A stretch of DNA of 64,000 nt, from NCBI RefSeq assembly GCF_014650115.1, contig NZ_BMUI01000008.1, positions 62,001 through 126,000 on the forward strand, read 5' to 3'. This document shows, piece by piece, positions 25,552 through 33,700 of this stretch. Both the position numbers and the translations under genes were made by a program. Under the pieces are notes generated by a model. That model did not search any database. It saw only the letters and a program-made list of their open reading frames with translations, and was not told the DNA's origin. Origin of the DNA: Streptomyces olivaceoviridis (GTDB lineage: Bacteria; Actinomycetota; Actinomycetes; Streptomycetales; Streptomycetaceae). Numbering within the stretch: the first letter of the stretch is position 1; each line of letters begins with the position of its first letter.

Positions 25552-25635
25552 TCAGGCCGTGGGGCGACAGGAGGCGCTGGAGACGCGCGCGAGGTCGACG
25601 TGGCGTCGCCGCGTGAGGTCCAGTCGCATCGTCAT
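25552..25635 (-). CDS. Short leader peptide of the sulfur-metabolism type
   Basis: A 27-codon gene (ATG 25635, TGA 25552) encoding a basic peptide with the core RRHVDLARVSSASC. Short peptides with RRHVDLARV...C are found upstream of sulfur-assimilation genes in many actinobacteria and are annotated as putative leader peptides; a cysteine codon near the end suggests attenuation. Here it precedes ssuE-ssuD by about 370 bp on the same strand. Translation stalling on the Cys codon when cysteine is low is the likely mechanism, but this is inference. Confidence 0.8.
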   Translation of the reverse strand: MTMRLDLTRRRHVDLARVSSASCRPTA

Positions 25636-25761
25636 GCCGTGATCGTGGCAGCAGCCGACGACGGCCGTCAAGGAATTCCCGACCGGTCTCGTATGGCGGA
25701 CCGGGGAGGAGAAGGAAGGCGTGGCGGGAAATCGGGAACGCCTCCTGTGGGGCCGAACGCC

Positions 25762-25938
25762 TCAGGCCCGGCCGTCCTCCTCCTGTGCCTCGACCACGAC
25801 GAGGAACGCGTCCGACTTCAAGTCCATGACCACGGTCGCCGGTTCGCCCTCGGCGCGCCGGGCGGCGGCGTACTCCTCCGCGGGCCACGATCCACGCGGA
25901 GCCCCTGCGGGGAATCGCTCCAGCACCTTGGCACTCAT
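25762..25938 (-). CDS. Small conserved hypothetical protein
   Basis: A 58-residue soluble protein (AKVLERFPAGAPRGSW near the N-terminus, ATVVMDLKSDAFLVVVEAQE near the end, acidic tail). It resembles small uncharacterised Streptomyces proteins with no assigned domain. ATG 25938 has AGGAGG upstream. It is upstream of the leader peptide on the same strand, with 126 bp between. No function is proposed. Confidence 0.6.
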   Translation of the reverse strand: MSAKVLERFPAGAPRGSWPAEEYAAARRAEGEPATVVMDLKSDAFLVVVEAQEEDGRA

Positions 25939-26103
25939 GGCGGCGGACACCTCCTGCGTCGCTGACCGAACGGAATGTACAGCTTGTACCGGACCGGCTG
26001 CCCCCGATCGCTGAGGACATGTCACCGCATCCGGTCCTCGGCACCGCGCGGCGGGCCGTGCGGTCGACCGGTGGCGGCCGACCGGCCGACGCGCGGACAC
26101 GCA

Positions 26104-26191
26104 CGACCACACGAACGCACGACCACCCGAACGTACCTAGACACGAACGCGCACAGACACACAGACACACAGACACACAGGCACACAGACG
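26104..26191. repeat. Octanucleotide tandem array (CACAGACA x5 plus degenerate units)
   Basis: Eleven in-phase 8-bp units. The 3' five are CACAGACA three times, CACAGGCA and CACAGACG (26152-26191). The 5' six are CGACCACA, CGAACGCA, CGACCACC, CGAACGTA, CCTAGACA and CGAACGCG. It occupies the middle of the 359-bp gap 25939-26297 between divergent genes. I see nothing else in that gap. Confidence 0.9.
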
Positions 26192-26297
26192 CCCGGACGC
26201 GCTCGGACGTTCGGCCGATGGGACGACGCGCATCCGCCCACCGGGCCCGGCGGGAAGTGATTCCCGGGGGACCACCGACACGGAGGGCCTGCACGGG

Positions 26298-27809
26298 ATG
26301 AACCACGACGACTCGACGGGCCGGCTCCGCTGCCTGGTGACGGGAGCCACGGGCTACATCGGCGGCCGCCTCGTGCCCGAACTGCTGACCGCCGGGCACC
26401 GGGTGCGCTGCCTGGCCCGCTCCCCCGAGAAGCTGCGCGACCACCCGTGGGCTGACGAGACGGAGGTGGTGCGGGGGGACGTCACGGACGCGGACTCGGT
26501 CGCCCGGGCGATGCGGGACGTCGACGTGGCGTACTACCTGGTGCACGCGCTCGGCAGCGGCAAGGACTTCGAGGACACCGACCGCCGCGCGGCCCGCGTC
26601 TTCGGGGAACGGGCGAAGGCGGCCGGTGTGCGGCGCATCGTCTACCTCGGCGGTCTCACGCCGTCCGGGGTGCCCGCGCACCAGCTCTCCCCGCACCTGA
26701 GGTCCCGGGCGGAAGTGGGCCGCATCCTGCTGGCCTCCGGCGTGCCGACCGCCGTACTGCGTGCCGCCGTGATCATCGGCTCGGGCTCGGCCTCCTTCGA
26801 GATGCTGCGCTACCTCACCGAACGGCTGCCGGTGATGGTCACGCCGAGCTGGGTGCGCACCCGTATCCAGCCCATCGCCGTGCGGGACGTGCTGCGGCTG
26901 CTGGTCGGCAGCGCGGGCCTGCCGGACGACGTGAACCGGGCCTTCGACATCGGCGGGCCGGACATCCTCACGTACCGGGACATGATGGTCCGGTACGCGC
27001 GTGTCGCGGGGCTTCCCCGGCGGCTCATCGTGGCCGTGCCGGTCCTCACCCCCGGCCTGTCCAGCCACTGGGTGGGGCTCGTCACGCCCGTCCCGGCGTC
27101 CATCGCGCGCCCGCTGACCGAGTCGCTGCGCCACGAGGTGGTCTGCCGCGAGCACGACATCGCCCGGTATCTGCCCGACCCGCCGGGGCATCCGCTCGGC
27201 TTCGACCAGGCCGTACGACTCGCCCTGCGCCGGGTGCGCGAGGCGCGCGTGACCACCCGCTGGTCGTCCGCCGCGGTACCCGGCGCGCCCAGTGATCCAC
27301 TGCCCACCGACCCCGACTGGGCCGGCGGCAGCCTGTACACGGACCGTCGCGAGGCGGTGGTGGACGCCCCGGCGCAGGAACTGTGGCGGGTGATCGAGGG
27401 CGTGGGCGGAGAGCACGGCTGGTACTCCTTCCCGCTGGCGTGGAGCCTGCGGGGATGGCTGGACCGGATGGTCGGTGGGGTGGGCCTGCGCCGGGGCCGA
27501 CGGGACGCGGAGCGCCTGCGGGCGGGTGACTCGCTGGACTTCTGGCGGGTGGAGGAGATCGAACGGGGTCACCTGTTGCGGCTGCGGGCGGAGATGCGCC
27601 TGCCCGGGCTGGCCTGGCTGGAGATGTGCGCGGAACCGGCCGGCGACGGTCGCAGCCGCTACCGGCAGCGGGCCCTGTTCCACCCGCGCGGGCTGCTGGG
27701 CCACGCGTACTGGTGGAGCGTCTCACCGTTCCACGCCGTGGTCTTCGGCGGGATGGCCCGCAACATCGCGCGGGCGGCGGCCCGGCAGGGTCCCGAAGTC
27801 GCTCGCTGA
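26298..27809 (+). CDS. SDR-type NAD(P)-binding protein fused to DUF2867
   Basis: A 503-residue two-domain protein. An atypical short-chain dehydrogenase domain (CLVTGATGYIGGRLVPELL, then VVRGDVTDADSVARAM, residues about 12-300) is followed by a DUF2867/SRPBCC-like domain (from about 335: GGSLYTDRREAVVDAPAQEL, RYRQRALFHPRGLLGHAYWW). The activity is unknown. ATG 26298 has GGAGG upstream. The photolyase gene follows after 101 bp. This pair occurs together in other actinobacteria, hinting at a light or DNA-damage programme. Confidence 0.85.
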   Translation: MNHDDSTGRLRCLVTGATGYIGGRLVPELLTAGHRVRCLARSPEKLRDHPWADETEVVRGDVTDADSVARAMRDVDVAYYLVHALGSGKDFEDTDRRAARVFGERAKAAGVRRIVYLGGLTPSGVPAHQLSPHLRSRAEVGRILLASGVPTAVLRAAVIIGSGSASFEMLRYLTERLPVMVTPSWVRTRIQPIAVRDVLRLLVGSAGLPDDVNRAFDIGGPDILTYRDMMVRYARVAGLPRRLIVAVPVLTPGLSSHWVGLVTPVPASIARPLTESLRHEVVCREHDIARYLPDPPGHPLGFDQAVRLALRRVREARVTTRWSSAAVPGAPSDPLPTDPDWAGGSLYTDRREAVVDAPAQELWRVIEGVGGEHGWYSFPLAWSLRGWLDRMVGGVGLRRGRRDAERLRAGDSLDFWRVEEIERGHLLRLRAEMRLPGLAWLEMCAEPAGDGRSRYRQRALFHPRGLLGHAYWWSVSPFHAVVFGGMARNIARAAARQGPEVAR

Positions 27810-27870
27810 CGCCGCATCCGCCGGGCCCACCGGGACGGAAGTGACCGGTTGTCCCCCTAGCCCGTTTCTC

Positions 27871-27900
27871 GCTCGTTCTTCCTCGTTCTTCCTCGTTCCG
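27871..27900. repeat. 10-bp tandem repeat (CCTCGTTCTT) before the photolyase
   Basis: Three units, GCTCGTTCTT, CCTCGTTCTT, CCTCGTTCCG, just upstream of the photolyase ATG at 27911. They lie over the expected ribosome-binding region. Confidence 0.75.
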
Positions 27901-27910
27901 GAGCCGCGCC

Positions 27911-29287
27911 ATGGATGTCTCGGTCGTCCTGTTCACCGCCGACCTGCGCCTGCACGACCATCCGCCGCTACGGGCCGCGCTGGACGGCCCCCGTCAGGTC
28001 GTCCCGCTGTTCGTCCGCGACCGGGGCGTGGCCGACGCGGGCTTCGCGGCACCCAATCGGCTGGCGTTCCTCGCCGACTGCCTGCGGGACCTGGACACCG
28101 GGTTCCGTGAGCGTGGCGGGCGGCTGGTGGTGCGCTCCGGCGACGTCGTGGAGGAGGTCTGCGCGGTGGCCGCCGAGGCGGACGCCGACGAGGTGCACAT
28201 GGCGGCCGACGCGAGTGCCTACGCCCGGTCGCGGGAGCGGCGGCTGCGGCGCGCCCTGGAGGCCGAAGGGCGGCGGCTGCACGTGCACGAGGCCGTGACC
28301 ACGGTGGTGCCGCCCGGCGAGGTGACCCCTGCCTCCTCGGACCACTTCGCGGTGTTCACGCCGTACTTCCGGCAGTGGTCGCGACAACGGCCGCGGGACG
28401 TCCTGGGTGCGCCCCGCTCGGTCACCGTGCCGCCCGGCATCGGCTCCGAGGAACTGCCGTCCCGGGCCTCGCTGCCGGGAACCTCGCCGGGGCTGGCGGA
28501 GGGCGGCGAGGCGGCCGGCCGGAAGCGGCTCGCCGCCTGGCTCCGCTCCGGCATGGCGCTCTACGCGGACCGGCACGACGACCTGGCCGGGGACGCGACC
28601 TCCCGGCTCTCCCCGCACCTGCACTTCGGCACGGTGTCCCCCGTCGAGCTGGTCCACCGGGCGCGCCGCGCGGGCGGTCCGGGAGCGGAGGCGTTCGTAC
28701 GGCAGATCGCCTGGCGGGACTTCCACCGTCAGGTGCTGGCGGCCCGGCCCGGCGCGGCCGTCGCCGACTACCGCACCCGGCACGACCGTTGGCGGTCCGA
28801 GCGGACGGCCCGGGAGGACATCGAGGCATGGCGGGAGGGCCGTACCGGCTGGCCGGTGATCGACGCGGCGATGCGCCAGCTGCGCCACGAGGGCTGGATG
28901 CACAACCGGGCCCGGCTGCTGACGGCGAGCTTCCTGGCGAAGACGCTGTACGTCGACTGGCGGGTGGGGGCCCGGCACTTCCTGGAGTGGCTGGTCGACG
29001 GCGACCTGGCCAACAACCAGCTGAACTGGCAGTGGGTCGCGGGCACCGGCACGGACACCCGCCCCAACCGGGTCCTCAACCCGCTGCTCCAGGCCAGGCG
29101 GTACGACCCCGACGGGGTGTACGTGCGGCGGTGGGTGCCCGAGCTGAAGGAGGTGGCGGGCGCGGCGGTGCACGAGCCGTGGAAGCCGGCAGGCCCCGAC
29201 CGCGAGCTCGCCGCCGCGTATCCGGAGCCGATCGTCGACCTCGCCGACGGGCTGGCCCGGTTCAGACGGGCACGCAGCCGCGGTTGA
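27911..29287 (+). CDS. phr: Deoxyribodipyrimidine photolyase
   Basis: A 458-residue class I CPD photolyase that repairs UV pyrimidine dimers with blue light and FADH-. The N-terminal antenna domain starts VVLFTADLRLHDHPPLRAAL. The FAD domain has LSPHLHFGTVSPVEL, IDAAMRQLRHEGWMHNRARL, VDGDLANNQLNWQWVAG and NRVLNPLLQARRYDPDG. ATG 27911 is immediately downstream of the 10-bp repeats. The SDR/DUF2867 gene upstream may share its transcript. Confidence 0.95.
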   Translation: MDVSVVLFTADLRLHDHPPLRAALDGPRQVVPLFVRDRGVADAGFAAPNRLAFLADCLRDLDTGFRERGGRLVVRSGDVVEEVCAVAAEADADEVHMAADASAYARSRERRLRRALEAEGRRLHVHEAVTTVVPPGEVTPASSDHFAVFTPYFRQWSRQRPRDVLGAPRSVTVPPGIGSEELPSRASLPGTSPGLAEGGEAAGRKRLAAWLRSGMALYADRHDDLAGDATSRLSPHLHFGTVSPVELVHRARRAGGPGAEAFVRQIAWRDFHRQVLAARPGAAVADYRTRHDRWRSERTAREDIEAWREGRTGWPVIDAAMRQLRHEGWMHNRARLLTASFLAKTLYVDWRVGARHFLEWLVDGDLANNQLNWQWVAGTGTDTRPNRVLNPLLQARRYDPDGVYVRRWVPELKEVAGAAVHEPWKPAGPDRELAAAYPEPIVDLADGLARFRRARSRG

Positions 29288-29661
29288 GCGGGTCGGCCGG
29301 CCCGGCCGGGGCCGCCGAACATCACCAGTGGTATCGCGTCGCGGGCGCCCCCGGTGCCCCGTTCCATGGCGGCGAGGTGCTCCGCCAGGCCCTCGGGGCG
29401 CGGTGTGTGCCACCTAGGCGTGGTGGACATGCCAGGGCAACGGTGCTCGACCTCGACGTACCGGTCCCCCGCCCAGGCCCGTCCGCGGCCCACGGCGTGC
29501 AGGGTCGGCACCCCGGCACGGCAGCCTCCTGCGGCGGTGGCCAGAGACCGCCACCCAAGCCCTACACATAAGGAAGAAATAAGGGCAAACTGGAGTATGC
29601 GGCGCTTATCGCAATGCCGCACCAGACGCGGTCTGGCCTGCAACGTCAAAGGAGACGACTC
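29288..29661. other. Intergenic region with a CCAGAC-GCG-GTCTGG operator-like dyad
   Basis: The 374 bp between photolyase and the SPW gene contain no convincing gene. The last 90 bp are AT-richer. At 29623-29637 lie perfect 6-bp arms CCAGAC and GTCTGG around GCG, 25 bp before the SPW start. It is a plausible operator or short hairpin controlling that gene. Confidence 0.4.
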
Positions 29662-30096
29662 ATGGCCAACTTGCACAGGGGTGACATATCGAGCCACCCT
29701 GATGTCTCCGAAATGCGGGACCGCTACGCCCGCATGCTCGGCGGTCGTGATGTGGCGCTCGTGGACGGGCCGGTGTTCCTGCTCGGCCTGTACTGCGCCG
29801 CCTCCCCGTGGATCCTGCACTACACGGCCAGCCAGCCCGCCCTCATGACCCACAACTTGATCATGGGCATCGCGATAGGCCTGCTGGCACTGGGATTCAC
29901 CCGGGCACCCGAGCGCATGTACGGCCTGAGCTGGGCCATGTGTGCCCTGGGCATCTGGATGATCGTCGCTCCGTGGATCGTGGGCAGCGGCCCGGACACG
30001 GGCGTCGTCATCAACAACATCGTCATCGGAGCCCTGGCCCTCGTCCTCGGACTGATATGCGCCGGTACGGCGGCGAAGAGCGCCCCCAGGCCGTAG
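29662..30096 (+). CDS. SPW-repeat membrane protein
   Basis: A 144-residue integral membrane protein with two SPW repeats (PF03779): ASPWILHYTASQP near residue 50 and VAPWIVGSGP near 108. Four hydrophobic segments are visible (about 38-58, 66-86, 92-112, 118-138). Its function is unknown; such genes are often near stress or desiccation genes. ATG 29662 has AAAGGAG nine bases upstream. A strong hairpin follows the stop. Confidence 0.85.
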   Translation: MANLHRGDISSHPDVSEMRDRYARMLGGRDVALVDGPVFLLGLYCAASPWILHYTASQPALMTHNLIMGIAIGLLALGFTRAPERMYGLSWAMCALGIWMIVAPWIVGSGPDTGVVINNIVIGALALVLGLICAGTAAKSAPRP

Positions 30097-30151
30097 AAGC
30101 GCCGTAAGAGCCCTCAAAGAGGAGACCGAGGAAAGGAAGGGAAGAACGCGG

Positions 30152-30178
30152 GGCCGGTCCGCCCTCGGCGGACCGGCC
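30152..30178. terminator. Bidirectional terminator hairpin
   Basis: Perfect 12-bp arms GGCCGGTCCGCC (30152-30163) and complement (30167-30178), loop CTC. Pairing resumes outside with AACGCG and CGCGTT, giving a longer stem from about 30145 to 30186. It lies between the convergent SPW and GNAT genes. Confidence 0.9.
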
Positions 30179-30254
30179 TCCGCGTTCCCGCGTCCGCGCG
30201 GCGCGCGCCCACCCTCGTCGTCGCGGTCCAGGAAGCCCCTGCGCTCCGGCGTGG

Positions 30255-30767
30255 TCAGCCGGTCACCGTGAGGGAGATCCACATGTCCGCGGGCAGGTCC
30301 GGCCGCCCCGGCACCGGCCGTGGCTCCCGGGTCCACGCGTCGCCGGCCAGGTCCCCGGCGACGCGCGGCCAGAAGCTCACCGCGGCCGGGTTGCCCTGCT
30401 GGAAGGCGATCTCCCACGGCCCCGGGTGCCGGGTGAGCACCTCGCGCACGGCCCGCAGCCCGATGCCCCGGCGCCGGGCGCCGCGTACCACGAAGAAGCT
30501 GTTCAGCACGCGGACCGGACCGTCGAGCCCGCGGACGAAGGCGAACCCGGCGGGGCGTTCTCCGCAGGTCAGCAGGTACGGCGCCCAGCCCGGCTCCGTG
30601 AAGGCGTACGTCACGCGTTCACTGCGGAAGGTGCCGTCGGCGGCGGGCAGGAGGCCCGTGAACTCGGACAGATCGTGGCGGAACATCAGCCACAGCCGCT
30701 CCACGGCGGGCCGGTCCTCAGGGGTCGCGGGGCGGACGGTGACGTCCGCGGTCATGATGTCGGTCAT
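30255..30767 (-). CDS. GNAT-family N-acetyltransferase
   Basis: A 170-residue acetyl-CoA-dependent GNAT protein: VTVRPATPEDRPAVERLW at the N-terminus, the acetyl-CoA pyrophosphate loop VVRGARRRGIGLRAVREVL (near residues 92-110), and a final strand with FQQGNPAAVSFWPRV. The substrate is unknown. ATG 30767 has GGGGAGG eight bases upstream. It stands alone, upstream of nothing on its strand. Confidence 0.88.
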   Translation of the reverse strand: MTDIMTADVTVRPATPEDRPAVERLWLMFRHDLSEFTGLLPAADGTFRSERVTYAFTEPGWAPYLLTCGERPAGFAFVRGLDGPVRVLNSFFVVRGARRRGIGLRAVREVLTRHPGPWEIAFQQGNPAAVSFWPRVAGDLAGDAWTREPRPVPGRPDLPADMWISLTVTG

Positions 30768-30835
30768 GAACCGAAGCCTCCCCGGCGGACTGTGGTCCGG
30801 CCGGGGAGGTGCGCTTCGATGACAGTAACTCTAGC

Positions 30836-32293
30836 TCATGCCAAGGGCGTTGCCGTGACCGCCCCCGGGGTTTCCGCGCCGGTCTCCTCGCCGACCTCCT
30901 TCGGGCCGAACGGCCACACCTTCTCCAGCCGCGCCCAGATCACGAAGGCCACACCGCCGAGGGCCAGCCAGGCCAGGGACCACTCGATGGGATGACGGCC
31001 CGGGGAGTTCTTGTCGGCGTAGCCGTAGATCACGCACCAGCCGACGAAGGCAGCGGCGCTCGGCAGGGGGTACAGCCACATCCGGTACGGACGGGGCAGG
31101 TCCGGCCGGCGTCGGCGCAGCACCGTCAGCGCGACGATCTGCGCCAGTGCCTGCACGATGACCATCACCGTGGTGAGCAACTGGATCAGGGTCGCGAGGT
31201 CGGTGTGGCGGCCGATCAGGAACCCGACGGCGGTGATCACGCCCATGGTGGCGAGGCCGAGCATCGGGAAGCGGTGCCTCGGGTGCAGCTTGGCGTACGG
31301 GCGGAAGAAGACCCGGTCGCGGGCGGCGTCGTAGGGCACCCGGGAGCCGCCGAGCAGGCCGGCGAAGACGGAGGCGAACGCGGTGATCAGGATCAGCACG
31401 GTCACCGTGTCGGCCGCGCCCTTGCCCCAGGTCTCCTCCAGCACGGCGGAGGCCACGGAGGAGGAGGCGATGTCGTGCGGGTCGGTCATCCGGTGCCAGT
31501 CGACGACACCGAGGGTGCCGATCTGAAGCATCAGGTAGATCGCCATGATGCCGAGGATCGAGAACAGGATGGAGCGCGGCAGCGTACGTCCGGGCTCCTT
31601 GATCTCGGCGCCCATGTAGGCGGTCGTGTTGTAGCCGAGGTAGTCGTAGATGCCGATGGTCAGGCCCGCCGCGAACCCGAGCCAGAAGTGGTTGCTCATC
31701 ACATTGAAGGCCCCGGCCGGATAGGTGAAGGCCATGTGTGGGCTGAAGTGAGTGGCGGCGGCGACGATCACCAGCAGCACGGAGGCGATCATCACGGTCC
31801 ACATCACGGCGGTGATCCGGGCGATGTGCTCGATGCCGCGCCAGAGCAGGACCACCACCAGGGCGATGGCGCCGAGGCCGACCAGGTCACCGGCGGTCTG
31901 CCCGAGGCCGGGGGCGAGATAGCCGAGGTACTGGACGAAGCCGACCACGCCCGTGGACATGATCAGCGGAATGAAGAGCATCGCCGTCCACACGAACAGG
32001 AACGGCATCAGACGGCCGGTGCGGTACAGGAAGGCCTGGCGCAGATAGAGGTAACTCCCGCCGGAGCCGGGCAGCGAGGCGCCCAGCTCGGCCCAGACCA
32101 GGCCGTCGCACAGCGCCAGGACCGCGCCGGCGACGAACCCGATGACCGCCTGGGGGCCGCCGAACGCGGCGACCATCAGCGGGATCGTCACGAACGGCCC
32201 GATGCCGCACATCTGGCTCATGTTGATCGCCGTGGCCTGGAACAGACCGACACGGCGGACAAAACCACCCGGGGGTGGCGGGCTACCGGACAT
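30836..32293 (-). CDS. APC-family amino acid permease
   Basis: A 485-residue secondary transporter with about 12 membrane helices. Helix 1 carries the unwound motif NMSQMCGIGPFVTIPLM, and GLVWAELGASLPGSGGSYLY is the conserved loop after helix 2. It should import an amino acid or amine by proton symport; the substrate is unknown. ATG 32293 has AGGAGT upstream. It is divergent from the ROK regulator, and an operator-like site (32348-32366) between them matches one before the glucosaminidase gene, so it may be in the same regulon. Confidence 0.9.
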   Translation of the reverse strand: MSGSPPPPGGFVRRVGLFQATAINMSQMCGIGPFVTIPLMVAAFGGPQAVIGFVAGAVLALCDGLVWAELGASLPGSGGSYLYLRQAFLYRTGRLMPFLFVWTAMLFIPLIMSTGVVGFVQYLGYLAPGLGQTAGDLVGLGAIALVVVLLWRGIEHIARITAVMWTVMIASVLLVIVAAATHFSPHMAFTYPAGAFNVMSNHFWLGFAAGLTIGIYDYLGYNTTAYMGAEIKEPGRTLPRSILFSILGIMAIYLMLQIGTLGVVDWHRMTDPHDIASSSVASAVLEETWGKGAADTVTVLILITAFASVFAGLLGGSRVPYDAARDRVFFRPYAKLHPRHRFPMLGLATMGVITAVGFLIGRHTDLATLIQLLTTVMVIVQALAQIVALTVLRRRRPDLPRPYRMWLYPLPSAAAFVGWCVIYGYADKNSPGRHPIEWSLAWLALGGVAFVIWARLEKVWPFGPKEVGEETGAETPGAVTATPLA

Positions 32294-32347
32294 GGGGGAC
32301 TCCTGACGCGACGGGCGCGCGACGCCCGGCGGAGGGTGACTGGCGGA

Positions 32348-32366
32348 TAAAGTTAAGGAGCCTTAC
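32348..32366. promoter_or_regulatory. Putative ROK operator O1 (permease / ROK divergent region)
   Basis: TAAAGTTAAGGAGCCTTAC at 32348-32366 contains the dyad TAAGG-AG-CCTTA. It matches the reverse strand of the site at 33666-33684 (TAAAGTTAGGAAACTTTAC) at 15 of 19 positions. An AT-rich shared sequence flanking a ROK regulator gene is strong evidence of an autoregulated operator. Confidence 0.65.
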
Positions 32367-32409
32367 TAGAGGCGTCAAGTGTGCGACAGGAATGCACGAG
32401 AATGGTGCG

Positions 32410-33594
32410 ATGCCCGCCAGCGATGTCGCAGAGCAGCCGGAACAGCCCTGGAGCCGCCGGCGTCTGCGCAGTACCAACGAGCGGCTGCTGCTGGACCGGC
32501 TGCGCGCGCTCGGCGCCGCCTCGCGCGCCCAACTGGCCCGGGAGACGGGCCTGTCGAAGCCGACGGTCTCCAGCGCGCTGGCCTCGCTGGCGGCGGCCGG
32601 CCTGGTGCACGAGGTCGGCACGCAGGCCCCGGAGCGCGGGCGCACCGCCGTGCTCTACGCCCCCGATCCGGCCGCCGGGTACGCGCTCGGCGTGGACATC
32701 GGCCGGGGCTGGCTGCGCGTGGCGGTGGTCGACCTGGACGGCACGGTCGTGGCCCGCGCCGACATGCGCAACCGGGCCCGCGCCTCGGCCGCCCTCACCG
32801 ACCTGGTCGTGAGCACCGCCCGCCAGGTGATCGCCAACTCGGGCGTGGACCCGGCCGAGGTGGTGCACGGAGTGGTGGGAACGCCGGGGGTGTACGACGA
32901 GAGGCAGCGGCGGGTGCGCTACGCGATGCACCTGCCGGGCTGGGGGCGGGCCGGGCTGGTGGACGGCATACGCACGGAGCTGGGTGTGCCGCTGGAGGTG
33001 CACAACGACGCCAATCTGGCGGCGCTCGGCGAGTACACCTACGGCGTCGGCGCGGGCAGCCGGCTCTTCGCGTACATCCTCATCGGCACCGGCCTGGGGA
33101 TGGGGGTGGTCAGCGAGGGGCGGCTGTTCACGGGCGCGCGCGGGCTGGCCGGGGAGATCGGCTTCCTGCCGTGGCACGGCAGACAGAAGCCCGAGCGGCT
33201 GGAGGACGCGGTGTCGGGGGTGGCGGTGGTGGAGTCCGCCCGGCGGTTCGGGATGCACGGGCAGCTCACGGCGAAGGCCGTGTTCGACGCGGCCCGGCAG
33301 GGACATCCGGGCGCCGTGCGTGCGGTGGAGCTGGAGGGCGAGCGGATAGCGCACACCGTGGCGGCTGCCGCCGCCGTGCTCGACCCGGACCTCGTGGTGC
33401 TGGGCGGCGGTGTCGGGCACAGTGTCGATCTGCTGCTGCGGCCCGTACGGGAGCGGTTGCGGGCGCTGACCCCGCTGCGGCCCCGGATCGCGCCGAGCCG
33501 GCTCGGCGAGGACGCCGTCCTGCTGGGCGCGGTGGCCACGGCGCTGGACACGGCCCGCGACCTGGTGTTCGAACGCCGTACGGCCGGAACCTGA
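32410..33594 (+). CDS. ROK-family transcriptional repressor
   Basis: A 394-residue ROK regulator: winged helix-turn-helix in residues 10-70 (LARETGLSKPTVSSALASLA), then a ROK kinase-like fold (GYALGVDIGRGWLRVAVVDL, VVGTPGVYDE, IGTGLGMGVVSEGRLF, LVVLGGGVGHSVDLLL). The usual zinc motif and sugar-binding His after GEIG are missing; it reads GEIGFLPWHGRQKP. So it is probably a non-catalytic sensor. The best-supported start is ATG 32410; ATG 32392 is possible. It precedes the exo-glucosaminidase, like ROK repressors (CsnR type) known to control chitosan use. Confidence 0.88.
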   Translation: MPASDVAEQPEQPWSRRRLRSTNERLLLDRLRALGAASRAQLARETGLSKPTVSSALASLAAAGLVHEVGTQAPERGRTAVLYAPDPAAGYALGVDIGRGWLRVAVVDLDGTVVARADMRNRARASAALTDLVVSTARQVIANSGVDPAEVVHGVVGTPGVYDERQRRVRYAMHLPGWGRAGLVDGIRTELGVPLEVHNDANLAALGEYTYGVGAGSRLFAYILIGTGLGMGVVSEGRLFTGARGLAGEIGFLPWHGRQKPERLEDAVSGVAVVESARRFGMHGQLTAKAVFDAARQGHPGAVRAVELEGERIAHTVAAAAAVLDPDLVVLGGGVGHSVDLLLRPVRERLRALTPLRPRIAPSRLGEDAVLLGAVATALDTARDLVFERRTAGT

Positions 33595-33664
33595 CCCGTG
33601 CAACGGCCTCCACGGCGGGGGTCGTTGACACGACCCGTGGTGCGCCCTAGCGTGGCCCAGGTTA

Positions 33665-33684
33665 GTAAAGTTTCCTAACTTTAC
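33665..33684. promoter_or_regulatory. Putative ROK operator O2 upstream of the glucosaminidase
   Basis: GTAAAGTT-TCCT-AACTTTAC: perfect 8-bp arms with a 4-bp centre, 16 bp before the GTG start of the glucosaminidase gene, in a strikingly AT-rich spot. A second dyad, GTTAG/CTAAC, overlaps it from 33661. It matches O1 upstream of the ROK gene. Binding here would block the promoter or early transcription. Confidence 0.75.
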
Positions 33685-33700
33685 GAGGCTGGAGACCATC

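Noticed and set aside
29322..29558. Minus-strand small frames between photolyase and the SPW gene, including one beginning MSTTPRWHTP
   Set aside because: No Shine-Dalgarno sequence, no family resemblance, and one overlaps the photolyase C-terminus.
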